Positions 7,640-15,384 of a stretch of DNA of 46,940 nt are shown here, one piece after another. The stretch is from a bacterium (GTDB lineage: Bacteria > Desulfobacterota > DSWW01). Position 1 is the stretch's first letter. The number at the start of each line of letters is the position of its first letter. Both the position numbers and the translations under genes were made by a program. The stretch spans positions 1 through 46,940 of the forward strand of contig JANQFG010000163.1 of NCBI GenBank assembly GCA_028277985.1. Direction: 5' to 3'. A model generated the notes under the pieces. The model saw only the letters and a list, made by a program, of their open reading frames with translations. It ran no database searches and had not been told where the DNA came from.

Positions 7640-8349
7640 TGAACCTCCACCGCGTAACCGCTGCTCTGATCGACGATCTTCGGCCCCTGCGCTTCGGGCC
7701 GCCCATCACCCATGTGTACAATCCCCTCGAATACGCGGGAAAATCCTACAAGAAGTACTTGAAACTCTACGGGGCCCAACCCAAAGAGGTCGTGCTGGTG
7801 GGGATGAATCCCGGCCCCTGGGGAATGGCCCAGACCGGCGTCCCATTCGGTGAGGTGCAGTCCGTGCGGGACTGGATGGGGATCGAAGCCCCCGTGGGCA
7901 GCCCCCCCGCCATACACCCGAAACGGCCGGTCCAGGGTTTTGCGTGCGGGCGAAGCGAGGTCAGCGGCAAACGTCTCTGGGGCTGGGCTTCCAGGTCGTT
8001 CGGCACACCCGAGAGGTTCTTTGCACGGTTCTTCGTGGCCAACTACTGTCCCTTGATCTTCTACGAAGAAAGCGGAAAGAACCGCACGCCCGACAGCCTC
8101 CGCGTGGCCGAAAAGCGACCCCTTTTCGCTGCCTGTGACCTGGCCCTCCGCAGGACCGTGGAGTGGCTCAAGCCGGACCACGTCGTCGGAATAGGCACGT
8201 TCGCAGAGGCCAGGGCCCGTGAGGCCCTGGGCGGTCTTGACGTGGCGATCGGCCGTATCTCCCACCCAAGTCCTGCCAATCCGAAGGCAAACCGGGGCTG
8301 GGAGCCCCTGATTGCCAAGGAGTTTGCCTCCCGCGGCATCCGGTCCTAA
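7639..8349 (+). CDS. SMUG1-type uracil-DNA glycosylase
   Basis: A 236-residue protein in the uracil-DNA glycosylase superfamily, SMUG1 branch. Motif 1 reads GMNPGPWGMAQTGVPFGEV; in human SMUG1 the corresponding GMNPGPFGMAQTGVPFGEV carries the catalytic Asn. Motif 2 is HPSPANPKANRGWE, matching the SMUG1 HPSP...ANKGWE minor-groove loop. It therefore should remove uracil and oxidised pyrimidines such as 5-hydroxymethyluracil from DNA, starting base-excision repair. The ATG at 7639 overlaps the TGA of the preceding gene; a GTG three bases upstream is possible but unneeded. SMUG1 is mainly animal, with scattered bacterial members, so the near-identity of these motifs is notable. A weak 6-bp hairpin (8394-8409) follows the gene. 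Confidence 0.92.
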   Translation: MNLHRVTAALIDDLRPLRFGPPITHVYNPLEYAGKSYKKYLKLYGAQPKEVVLVGMNPGPWGMAQTGVPFGEVQSVRDWMGIEAPVGSPPAIHPKRPVQGFACGRSEVSGKRLWGWASRSFGTPERFFARFFVANYCPLIFYEESGKNRTPDSLRVAEKRPLFAACDLALRRTVEWLKPDHVVGIGTFAEARAREALGGLDVAIGRISHPSPANPKANRGWEPLIAKEFASRGIRS

Positions 8350-8490
8350 CCAAAGCGTTTCATTCAGGCGGACCCGCAGATCGCCTACCCCTCGGGTCTC
8401 TCTAGACCCAACCCCAACTCCTACCCATGCCCGTGAGAATGCCTGCTCACAGGATCTTCGAATAAATTCGTGTAATGCCTAATTTTATAG

Positions 8491-8519
8491 TTGACGCTAA
8501 AATTAAATGCGGCTATAGT
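8491..8519 (+). promoter_or_regulatory. Strong sigma-70-like promoter for the TetR/DUF3795 genes
   Basis: TTGACG (8491-8496) and TATAGT (8514-8519) are separated by exactly 17 bases, each one mismatch from consensus. The start of transcription would fall near 8526, about 28 bases before the TetR ATG. No clear palindromic operator was seen here. Confidence 0.75.
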
Positions 8520-8553
8520 TATCGTCATCCATGGATTCTCGGAGATTCTAAAC

Positions 8554-9234
8554 ATGACGATCCTTCGCGAACTGCCCTTGCGAGACCGCAAGTACGCAAG
8601 GAACAAGCTGAATCTGTTGCTGGCCGCCTTCGAGCAATTGAAAGACAGGCGGTTTGAAGAGATCTCTGTGAAGGCCCTGTGTGAAGAGGTCCAGGTCTCC
8701 GAGGCCACCTTCTTCAACTACTTCCCGAAGAAGAATGATCTTCTTTTGTATTTCGCACAACTCTGGTCCATAGAGGTCGGCTGGCACGCCCGGAGGGTTG
8801 CAGCAGAAAGCGGGCTTGCCGCCCTGGAGGCGATCTTTGAACACATGGCTGGGAAGGCGGAGGAACACCCCCGTGCAGTGAGCGAGCTGATCGTCTTCAA
8901 AGCCCGGTTGCAGTCCTATCCAGAGCCCAGGGAGGTGACCCTCGCAGAACGTTTGACAGCCTTTCCGGACCTCCCAGGGGTAGAGAACATGCCCTCTCAC
9001 TGGCTGGATTCGATTCTTATGGAGAATCTGCAGCGCGCAAAGGAATTGGGGGAGTTGGCCGAGTCCGTGGATCTGGACATGGTCGTGATTTCCCTTCTGT
9101 CCCTCTATTTCGGGGTGCCTCTCGTCACGGCTCTGATTGCCCCCGGGGACATCCACGCCATGTATAGGCAACAGTTGGATTTGCTTTGGGCCGCCCTGGG
9201 TGTGGCCCGATCCGGAATTGCAGGAAAGGAATAG
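8554..9234 (+). CDS. TetR-family transcriptional regulator
   Basis: 226 residues from ATG 8554, preceded by GGAG nine bases upstream; the open frame goes back to 8491 but that part overlaps the promoter. The N-terminal domain (residues about 10-60) has the TetR three-helix DNA-binding unit, ending with VSEATFFNYFPKKNDLL, the recognition helix plus the typical 'FxxYFxxKxxLL' turn. The ligand domain has no recognisable type. The DUF3795 gene follows 12 bases later. Targets may include its own promoter or the duplicated promoters in front of the RND and AsmA-like genes downstream; the sequence does not decide this. Confidence 0.92.
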   Translation: MTILRELPLRDRKYARNKLNLLLAAFEQLKDRRFEEISVKALCEEVQVSEATFFNYFPKKNDLLLYFAQLWSIEVGWHARRVAAESGLAALEAIFEHMAGKAEEHPRAVSELIVFKARLQSYPEPREVTLAERLTAFPDLPGVENMPSHWLDSILMENLQRAKELGELAESVDLDMVVISLLSLYFGVPLVTALIAPGDIHAMYRQQLDLLWAALGVARSGIAGKE

Positions 9235-9246
9235 GAGAGTCACACC

Positions 9247-9690
9247 ATGAACGAAGAATTGCTCGCTCCATGTGGATTGTATTGCGGTGTCTGCGGAGTC
9301 TTCCTGGCAAGCAGGGACAACAATCAGAGACTCAAGGAAAGGCTGGCGCCTGCCTACGGCGTCTCACCGGAACAAATCGAATGCAAGGGTTGTCTGTCCG
9401 GTGATCGGTTCGCGTATTGCGAATCCTGCTCCATCAGAAGCTGTGTGTCCACCAAGAACTACGAAGGCTGTCACGAGTGCGAAGAGTTTCCCTGCGGTCT
9501 GATCCAAGACTTTCCCGTGCCCACAGGCAAGAACGTGATGCTCCGCGCCGTTCCCTCGCGAAGGGAGTTGGGGACGGAGAGGTGGGTCGAGCAGGAGGAG
9601 ACCCGATACATCTGCCCCCACTGCGGAAGCAAGCTGTTTCGAGGCTCTAGACGTTGTCGAAGCTGCAAAGAGCCCGTGAACGTGGATTGA
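9247..9690 (+). CDS. DUF3795-type cysteine-rich protein with C-terminal zinc ribbon
   Basis: A 147-residue protein starting MNEELLAPCGLYCGVCGVF, the usual DUF3795 opening. Cysteines are grouped as C-x3-C-x2-C at the N-terminus, a middle block (CKGC, CESCSIRSC, CHECEEFPC) and a C-terminal zinc-ribbon-like pair (CPHCGSK, CRSCKEP). At least two metal sites are therefore likely. The family is common in anaerobes and has no established reaction. Ribosome site GGAG with an ATG eight to nine bases later. It probably shares the promoter at 8491 with TetR. Confidence 0.85.
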   Translation: MNEELLAPCGLYCGVCGVFLASRDNNQRLKERLAPAYGVSPEQIECKGCLSGDRFAYCESCSIRSCVSTKNYEGCHECEEFPCGLIQDFPVPTGKNVMLRAVPSRRELGTERWVEQEETRYICPHCGSKLFRGSRRCRSCKEPVNVD

Positions 9691-9760
9691 ACGAAGGACC
9701 CGGGGATCGACTTGGGCGGGTTCGGAAATGTCCAGATGGTCCTTCGTATCGAGCCCGTGA

Positions 9761-9821
9761 GCTCGCTCGCATATTGCACGAAAGCTCGTGGTAGAAGCCT
9801 TCGCGCAATATGCGAGCGAGC
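9761..9821. repeat. Long inverted repeat, 17-bp perfect arms
   Basis: GCTCGCTCGCATATTGC (9761-9777) and its exact reverse complement GCAATATGCGAGCGAGC (9805-9821) flank a 27-base loop. The loop itself can form a small ACGA/TCGT hairpin. It sits 70 bases after the DUF3795 stop and about 100 bases before the promoter of the RND gene. Without a T run it is a poor terminator; a protein-binding site, attenuator or small mobile-element relic is possible. The 9691-9923 gap holds nothing else recognisable. Confidence 0.75.
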
Positions 9822-9923
9822 CATGGGCCTGTCGTCCGGATGTCCCCTCCCATGCTCCCATCCTAAGGCCGGAAGCCTCTGGATCCGCCCGGCTGAAGCA
9901 TCCGATACATGAGGTGTTTTTCG

Positions 9924-9952
9924 TGGACACGGCCAAGGATCGGTTGTAAGGT
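9924..9952 (+). promoter_or_regulatory. Promoter P-RND, twin of the promoter at 12376
   Basis: TGGACA (9924-9929), a 17-base spacer and TAAGGT (9947-9952). The block TTTTTCGTGGACACGGC around the -35 is identical to the block before the AsmA-like gene, and weaker similarity spans about 60 bases. CGTG-GA-CACG inside it is a short palindrome that could bind a regulator over the -35. Confidence 0.55.
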
Positions 9953-9998
9953 GTACACGGCACGCCACCGGCAAACCATGGAAGAGGCTCAGAATCCG

Positions 9999-12344
9999 AT
10001 GAAGAGACTCGTAGATTGGACGTTCAAGCACTCCACATGGATCGTCCTGGCAAGCATCCTGTTAACCCTCATCACTTCCTACTTCATGCTGCAGTTGAAG
10101 ATAGACAACTCCCTCGAGACTTTGACTGTAGACGACGATCCCGCCCTGATGACTCTTCTCAAAATGGAAGAGGAATTCGGAAGCAATGAATTTGTGGTGG
10201 TCTCGTTCAAAGGAGACGATATCTGGTCGCCCGAAACTCTGCGTATGATCGACCGCATGACCAGGAAGATCGAGGGCGTCAAGAACGTAGAAAAGGTTCT
10301 AAGCCTTACCAATGCGGTCACTATTAAAGGAAAAGAGGGAAGCATCGAGAATGCCCCTCTCGTCTCTGAAGCATTTCTGCAAGCGAACCGTGCCGAAGAA
10401 CTCAAGCAGAGCGTCCTCAGTAGCCGGATTCACAACAGAATGCTCTTTTCAGACGACGGGCATGCAACATCCATCATCGTATGGCTTGCCCCACTGGGAA
10501 GAGATGACGCAAAACGATGGCAGGTAGTGAAGGCCATCCGGAAGATTGTGGATGAGGAAAAAGAAGCGAGGAAGTTCCACGTCTACGGCATGCCCGTCTA
10601 TGTGAAGGCCATCATGGATACCTTCATCAGGGACGAATTGACCCTCAACTCCCTCCTCTTTCTGCTCGTGGGCCTGTTGCTTTATCTGTTCTTTCGTGAT
10701 GTCAAACTGGTCACCATCCCATTCATCCTTATCGGTGTGACCGCACTCTGGGCCGTCGGCCTCATGATCATGTCCGGCAATACGGTGAACAATGTGACCG
10801 GCATGATACCTACGGTCGTCATCATCGTATGTATCTGCGATTCCGTGCACATACTCGCACAGCACAGAGAGACAGCCGGCTCCTTTTCGGATCATCGAGA
10901 AGCGCTCAAGGATGTTGTCACCCGGATCGGCATCCCGATCATATTGACAAGCCTGACAACGGCGATCGGGTTCTTCTCGTTGATCGCCAGCGGCATCAAG
11001 CCGGTTCGGGACTTCGGCGTTTTCACGGGACTGGGGGTCCTCTTCGCCCTGACTGCCTCGATCACCCTGCTTCCCATCATCATGTCGAGATTCATCCCGA
11101 AGAAGGGGCCTTCGGCAGAAAACACCATCTATCGCCGGATGGAAGATATTCTCACCCGTATCGGGGAGTTCGTCTTCAGGAGAAAGTCGATCATACTCGT
11201 CATCGGCATAGCCGTCATCGGCACCTCGGTGCTAGGCATGTTCCGAATCGAGTCCAGGCAGGACATCATCGCCATGATCAAGGACAATGACGAATTGGAC
11301 GAGGCATACAGATTCATCGACTACCATCTGGGAGGCTCCTGTGAATTCGGGATCTTCTTTGAGGGTACGGAAGAGAACGTGGTACTGGAGCCTGAGAATC
11401 TTCGGGCCATGGAGAGGATCCAGGATCGCCTGTTGGATGCCTCTCAGTGGGACCCCGCGGTGTACCCCACAAGAAAGGTGATTTCCATTGTTGACTATTT
11501 GAAAGAGATGCACCAGGCGATCTACGACGGCGATCCGGATTACTACAGGCTACCATCGACCAAGGACCAGGCCTCTCAGCTACTGTTGCTCTATTCCTTC
11601 AACGAAGACGAGGCGGACCTCGATTCACTTGTCAATCATGATTACAGCAAGACGAGAATGAGAATCTTCACGTTGAGCGCCGAGAACTTCTATCTTGCCC
11701 GAAAAGGCTTTGATCGAATGCAGGAAATCATGGAGGAAGAGGTTCAAGGGCTGAACCTGGAGGCGTCCTATACCGGCAGGCCCTATCTGACGGGCAACAT
11801 GGTGGATTCTCTGGTGGAGGGAATGGTGAGGAGCTTCTCTTTCGCCTTTGTCGTGATCTTCGTGGTGATGATCCTCGTGTTTCGCTCCCTGCGCCTTGGC
11901 TTCATAAGCATGGTGGCCAACGTTACACCTGCCCTCATGACCTTCGGCATCATGGGATGGTTCGACATTCCCCTGAATATGTTCACGGCCATGGTCCCCA
12001 GCGTCGCTATCGGCATTGCGGTGGACGATACGATTCATCTGATGTGGAGAGTAAGGAAGGAGATGGGCGTCGATGGTAACCACAAAGAGGCCATCCTCCG
12101 GAGCCTGCGGAGTGTGGGCAAGCCGATCGTGACGACGACAATCCTGCTCTGCGTAGGCTTCTCCGTATTCTATTTCTCCGGGCTTACTCTGCTCACCCAG
12201 TTCGGCCTTCTGACTCTCCTCACGGTATTCAACGCGCTCATCACGGACCTGTTCCTGGCGCCGGCCATGTTATTCGTTTTCAAGCCCTTTGGGCCGGTCG
12301 ATCTCGATTTGCGGCCAGGAGCGTCCGCATCCACAGCCGCCTGA
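9999..12344 (+). CDS. RND-superfamily exporter (MMPL/COG1033 type)
   Basis: A 781-residue inner-membrane transporter made of two repeated halves. Each half has a membrane helix (about residues 10-30 and 420-440), a large periplasmic loop (about 30-215 and 445-640), and a five-helix bundle of sterol-sensing-domain type. Near the N-terminus LKIDNSLETLTVDDDP is typical of lipid-type RND exporters (MMPL, HpnN, COG1033). Bundle motifs include GMIPTVVIIVCICDSVH and MVPSVAIGIAVDDTIH; the acidic residues are candidates for proton relay. Start: ATG 9999 (MKRLVDWTFKHST) is preferred; ATG 9978 lies in frame and is nearer the promoter. The next gene, an AsmA-like protein, has a copy of the same promoter, suggesting joint use in lipid or envelope transport. 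Confidence 0.93.
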   Translation: MKRLVDWTFKHSTWIVLASILLTLITSYFMLQLKIDNSLETLTVDDDPALMTLLKMEEEFGSNEFVVVSFKGDDIWSPETLRMIDRMTRKIEGVKNVEKVLSLTNAVTIKGKEGSIENAPLVSEAFLQANRAEELKQSVLSSRIHNRMLFSDDGHATSIIVWLAPLGRDDAKRWQVVKAIRKIVDEEKEARKFHVYGMPVYVKAIMDTFIRDELTLNSLLFLLVGLLLYLFFRDVKLVTIPFILIGVTALWAVGLMIMSGNTVNNVTGMIPTVVIIVCICDSVHILAQHRETAGSFSDHREALKDVVTRIGIPIILTSLTTAIGFFSLIASGIKPVRDFGVFTGLGVLFALTASITLLPIIMSRFIPKKGPSAENTIYRRMEDILTRIGEFVFRRKSIILVIGIAVIGTSVLGMFRIESRQDIIAMIKDNDELDEAYRFIDYHLGGSCEFGIFFEGTEENVVLEPENLRAMERIQDRLLDASQWDPAVYPTRKVISIVDYLKEMHQAIYDGDPDYYRLPSTKDQASQLLLLYSFNEDEADLDSLVNHDYSKTRMRIFTLSAENFYLARKGFDRMQEIMEEEVQGLNLEASYTGRPYLTGNMVDSLVEGMVRSFSFAFVVIFVVMILVFRSLRLGFISMVANVTPALMTFGIMGWFDIPLNMFTAMVPSVAIGIAVDDTIHLMWRVRKEMGVDGNHKEAILRSLRSVGKPIVTTTILLCVGFSVFYFSGLTLLTQFGLLTLLTVFNALITDLFLAPAMLFVFKPFGPVDLDLRPGASASTAA

Positions 12345-12375
12345 GCGAAGAATCCGATCCGAATAGCCTTTTTCG

Positions 12376-12404
12376 TGGACACGGCAACCGATCGGGGGTA
12401 TCTT
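12376..12404 (+). promoter_or_regulatory. Promoter P-AsmA, twin of the promoter at 9924
   Basis: TGGACA (12376-12381), 17 bases, TATCTT (12399-12404). Its -35 region and upstream flank match the RND promoter. The spacer contains the palindrome CCGATCGG. The RNA start would be about 30 bases before the next ATG. Confidence 0.6.
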
Positions 12405-12442
12405 GTCCGCCAAAAGCAAATGAGAGATAGGAGGGTCATGTC

Positions 12443-13852
12443 ATGAAAGGAGTGTTCAAGTGGGTTGGGATCCTGCTGGGCGTCCTGGTGCTGATCGTCA
12501 TTGCCGCGAGCATCGTGGTCATGGTCGTGGTGGACAAGGAGATGGTCGCCGGTCAGATGGAAACGGCACTGAGCCGCCACGTGACCATCGATGGGCTCGA
12601 TATCGGCCTGTTCTCTATCGTCTCCGGCGTAGAAGTGACAGGCGTGAAGATCTCCAACCACAAGACCCCGGACCAGCTGAAGGCCCTGAAAGGCAAGCCG
12701 GTCGCCGACAGTGACCTCTTCGCCGGGTTGAAGCGCCTGACCCTCACCCTCCGATTCCTTCCGCTCCTTTCCGGCAGCATGCAAGTCAGCGAGTTCGTGA
12801 TCCATGAGCCCGAGATTCACCTGGTGAAGCACAAGAACGGCACCTTCAATTTCTCCGACCTGCTGCAGCCGGCAGCCCTAGAGCAGAAGGAAGAGAAGAA
12901 GCCATCCGAGCCGCTCTCGGCCGATGATCTGCCGTTGAGCCTTACCGTGGGCAAGGTCGGCCTGGAAAAAGGGACCGTCACCTACCTGGATCAGCGGTTC
13001 AACCAGACGATCCAGATCTACGATCTCACCATGCTGGCCCATTCGGCGGAAATCGACCCCTCCAATCTCGAGGCGAGGAATCGCGTGAAGATCCAGTTCA
13101 AGCTGGGCGTCAAACCGGAGGACCGGTTGAAGACCGGAGCAGTGAAGTTCTTTGACATCCGCCTGGCCGGAGAAGGCGCGGTCAAGCCCTTTGATCTGAA
13201 GACAAGAAAGCTGGACCCGGAGGTCACCCTCGAGGTGGGATCGCCCAACGGAACCCTGTCGGGCGTGAAGATCCTGGAGTCGATCCAGTCCGTGAAGGCG
13301 ATCGAGCAGTACACGGGCAAGCTCTCGTTTCTTGAGGATGAGGTGACCTGGCAGGGGGCCAACATGGACTTGTGGTACAAGGCCGGCAACGTAAAGGTGT
13401 CGACCGGTAATATCACCGCCAAGGACTACAGCCTCGACTTCGCCGGATCCACCAACATCGACACCAAGGCGATCGATCTTGATCTCGCCATGAAGCTCGG
13501 GCAAGAGCCGTCCCAGAACATCAGGGCCTCCATCGAAAAGAAAATGCAGAAGGAACTGAAGGGGGATGTGGCCAAGGTTGTCTCGGCGGAGCAGCTCGCT
13601 GACCTGGTTATGAAACGCCTTTCGAACGAAGACGGAACCGTGTCTCTGAAATACAAGATCGCCGGAACCACCACATCCCCAAAACCGACACTGGTCGAAC
13701 CTACCGTGCCCGCTCTCGACGCGCTCCTGAAGGAAATGGGCGCCGACGTGGCGGAAATCGCCAAGGAGGCGGTAAAGAAAGAGGCGGAGAAGGCGATCCA
13801 GGATGCCACCAAGGACCTGGGTGTGGACGTGATGAAGGAGCTGAAGTTCTAG
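12443..13852 (+). CDS. AsmA-family envelope protein
   Basis: 469 residues with one N-terminal membrane helix (WVGILLGVLVLIVIAASIVV, about residues 7-30) followed by a long periplasmic domain. The part after the helix, with VTIDGLDIGLFSIVSGVEV then 'VTGVKISN' and 'FVIHEPEIHLVKHKNGTFN', follows the AsmA/DUF748 pattern of repeated beta segments ending in 'I..P.I.l.r...G..N'. A Lys/Glu-rich stretch (EQKEEKKPSE) lies near residue 155. Members resemble bridge-type lipid carriers (TamB, YhdP, AsmA) acting between the two membranes. The start has GGAGG with suitable spacing. Its promoter twin drives the RND gene upstream, so the pair may handle the same lipid. Confidence 0.85.
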   Translation: MKGVFKWVGILLGVLVLIVIAASIVVMVVVDKEMVAGQMETALSRHVTIDGLDIGLFSIVSGVEVTGVKISNHKTPDQLKALKGKPVADSDLFAGLKRLTLTLRFLPLLSGSMQVSEFVIHEPEIHLVKHKNGTFNFSDLLQPAALEQKEEKKPSEPLSADDLPLSLTVGKVGLEKGTVTYLDQRFNQTIQIYDLTMLAHSAEIDPSNLEARNRVKIQFKLGVKPEDRLKTGAVKFFDIRLAGEGAVKPFDLKTRKLDPEVTLEVGSPNGTLSGVKILESIQSVKAIEQYTGKLSFLEDEVTWQGANMDLWYKAGNVKVSTGNITAKDYSLDFAGSTNIDTKAIDLDLAMKLGQEPSQNIRASIEKKMQKELKGDVAKVVSAEQLADLVMKRLSNEDGTVSLKYKIAGTTTSPKPTLVEPTVPALDALLKEMGADVAEIAKEAVKKEAEKAIQDATKDLGVDVMKELKF

Positions 13853-14044
13853 CCCTTCCCTTGTTTTCAACGCCGCCCGCTGCCGTATTCCGTCACAGAG
13901 CCGGAAAAGAGTGCCGTCTCCCGGCCATCTCCCCGGCCCGGCCGCCCTGGGCCCGATCTCGAAATCAACTATGTGCAACCATTCCGCCGGGTTAAGGATT
14001 GCAGCGCAGGCGCGGCCCCTTGGTATGTCGATTGCTTCCTTTTC

Positions 14045-14068
14045 TCTCCTGCCCTCAAGGACAGGAGA
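14045..14068 (+). promoter_or_regulatory. Hairpin masking the ribosome site of the propeller gene
   Basis: TCTCCTG (14045-14051) pairs perfectly with CAGGAGA (14062-14068), loop of ten bases. The right arm contains the AGGAGA ribosome site of the gene starting at 14074. Folding would block initiation, so expression may depend on temperature, a binding protein or another RNA. A short stem like this can also arise by chance. The rest of the 13853-14073 gap shows nothing further. Confidence 0.45.
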
Positions 14069-14073
14069 CCCTC

Positions 14074-15357
14074 ATGGCAAAACGAACAGGAATAAAGAAA
14101 GCCCCGATCCTCCTCATCTTCTCTTTCTTGCTGTTTTCGAACACAGCCACCGCCGGTTGGTATCCCATGGTAACCGCCACCCAGAACGCCTTGTTGGGCG
14201 TCTGGGGTTCGTCCGCCACAGACGTGTTCGCCGTCGGCATGGGCGGCACGATCCTCCACTACGACGGCACGAAATGGCTGCCCATGACGAGTGGAACCAC
14301 AAAGGATCTCAATGCGGTCTGGGGATCGTCCGGCTCGGATGTCTTTGCCGTTGGCGCAGACGGAACCATCCTGCACTACGACGGCACGAGCTGGTCTTCC
14401 ATGAGCAGCGGGACAACCTACTCTCTTACCTGCGTCTGGGGCAGCTCGGCAACCGATGTGTGGGCGGATGGAATGGTATTCTCCCATTACGACGGCAGCA
14501 CGTGGACCCAGACGAATCTCGCTACGGGTTCCCAAGATATCTGGGGTACATCCGGGAGCAATATTTACGCGGCCGGAGACAACGGCGGAATCGTCCACTA
14601 CGATTCCCTGAACTGGTCCGGCATGACGACTCCTGTGAGCAACATCCTGTACGGAATCTGGGGCAGCAGCAACAGCGACATCTTTGCCGTGGGCCACTAC
14701 GGCACGATCATCCACTACAACGGAACCGCCTGGTCCTCCATGAACAGCGGCAGCACGATCATTCACTACTGGGATGTCTGGGGCAGCGCCTGGAACGACG
14801 TCTGGGCCGTCGGCGGAGGCGGGGTTATCCTACACTACGGGGGTAACAAGTGGACTGCCGACACGAGCGGCACATCCAAACACCTCTACGGAATCTGGGG
14901 AGCCTCTTCCTCTCAGGTCTTTGTAGTGGGCAGCCAGGGAACCATCCTGAGATATTCTGCTACTCCCCTGCCCCCCATCAAGGACGCGGTGCCGGATATC
15001 AAGGTGAACGGATCCGACGGGCCGGTCAGCATCCTACCGACAACATCTGTAAACGTAACCGTGAGCCTGGATTCCGGGGACTACGCGTCGCAGAATGCGG
15101 ACTGGTGGTTGGGTGTGGTCACGCCCTTCGGCCCCTATTCCTTTGTCTTCCCCCATGGGATCATATGGGGCGTGGCACCCCTCATGCCGGGGCCCATACT
15201 GGACATCGCGGCCCCTCTGTCCGTGATGAACGGGGCCCTTCCGCCGGGCCAGTATGAGTTCCTGTTCGGCGTGGACTACCTGATGAACGGAGTTCTCGAC
15301 CCGGCCGAGCTCTTCCAGGATTCGGTGTCGGTAACCGTGTCATCCCCTGCTCCGTAG
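14074..15357 (+). CDS. Secreted seven-bladed beta-propeller protein with WGSS repeats
   Basis: 427 residues starting MAKRTGIKKAPILLIFSF, a signal peptide cleaved near TATAG. Then come seven repeats of about 38-42 residues, each starting (V/I)WGSSxxDVFAVG and continuing GTILHYDGTxWxxMxSGT; counted anchors are GVWGSSATD, AVWGSSGSD, CVWGSSATD, DIWGTSGSN, GIWGSSNSD, DVWGSAWND and GIWGASSSQ. Seven copies predict a closed propeller. A C-terminal domain of about 120 residues (from KDAVPDIKVNGSDGP) follows and looks like a beta-sandwich. Such repeats are frequent in deltaproteobacteria and myxobacteria; their ligands are unknown. AGGAG with six-base spacing sets the start; the open frame upstream to 13999 is ignored. 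No enzyme motif was seen. Confidence 0.85.
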   Translation: MAKRTGIKKAPILLIFSFLLFSNTATAGWYPMVTATQNALLGVWGSSATDVFAVGMGGTILHYDGTKWLPMTSGTTKDLNAVWGSSGSDVFAVGADGTILHYDGTSWSSMSSGTTYSLTCVWGSSATDVWADGMVFSHYDGSTWTQTNLATGSQDIWGTSGSNIYAAGDNGGIVHYDSLNWSGMTTPVSNILYGIWGSSNSDIFAVGHYGTIIHYNGTAWSSMNSGSTIIHYWDVWGSAWNDVWAVGGGGVILHYGGNKWTADTSGTSKHLYGIWGASSSQVFVVGSQGTILRYSATPLPPIKDAVPDIKVNGSDGPVSILPTTSVNVTVSLDSGDYASQNADWWLGVVTPFGPYSFVFPHGIIWGVAPLMPGPILDIAAPLSVMNGALPPGQYEFLFGVDYLMNGVLDPAELFQDSVSVTVSSPAP

Positions 15358-15384
15358 ATCGATCCGGAGCACAGGGGCCTTTGT

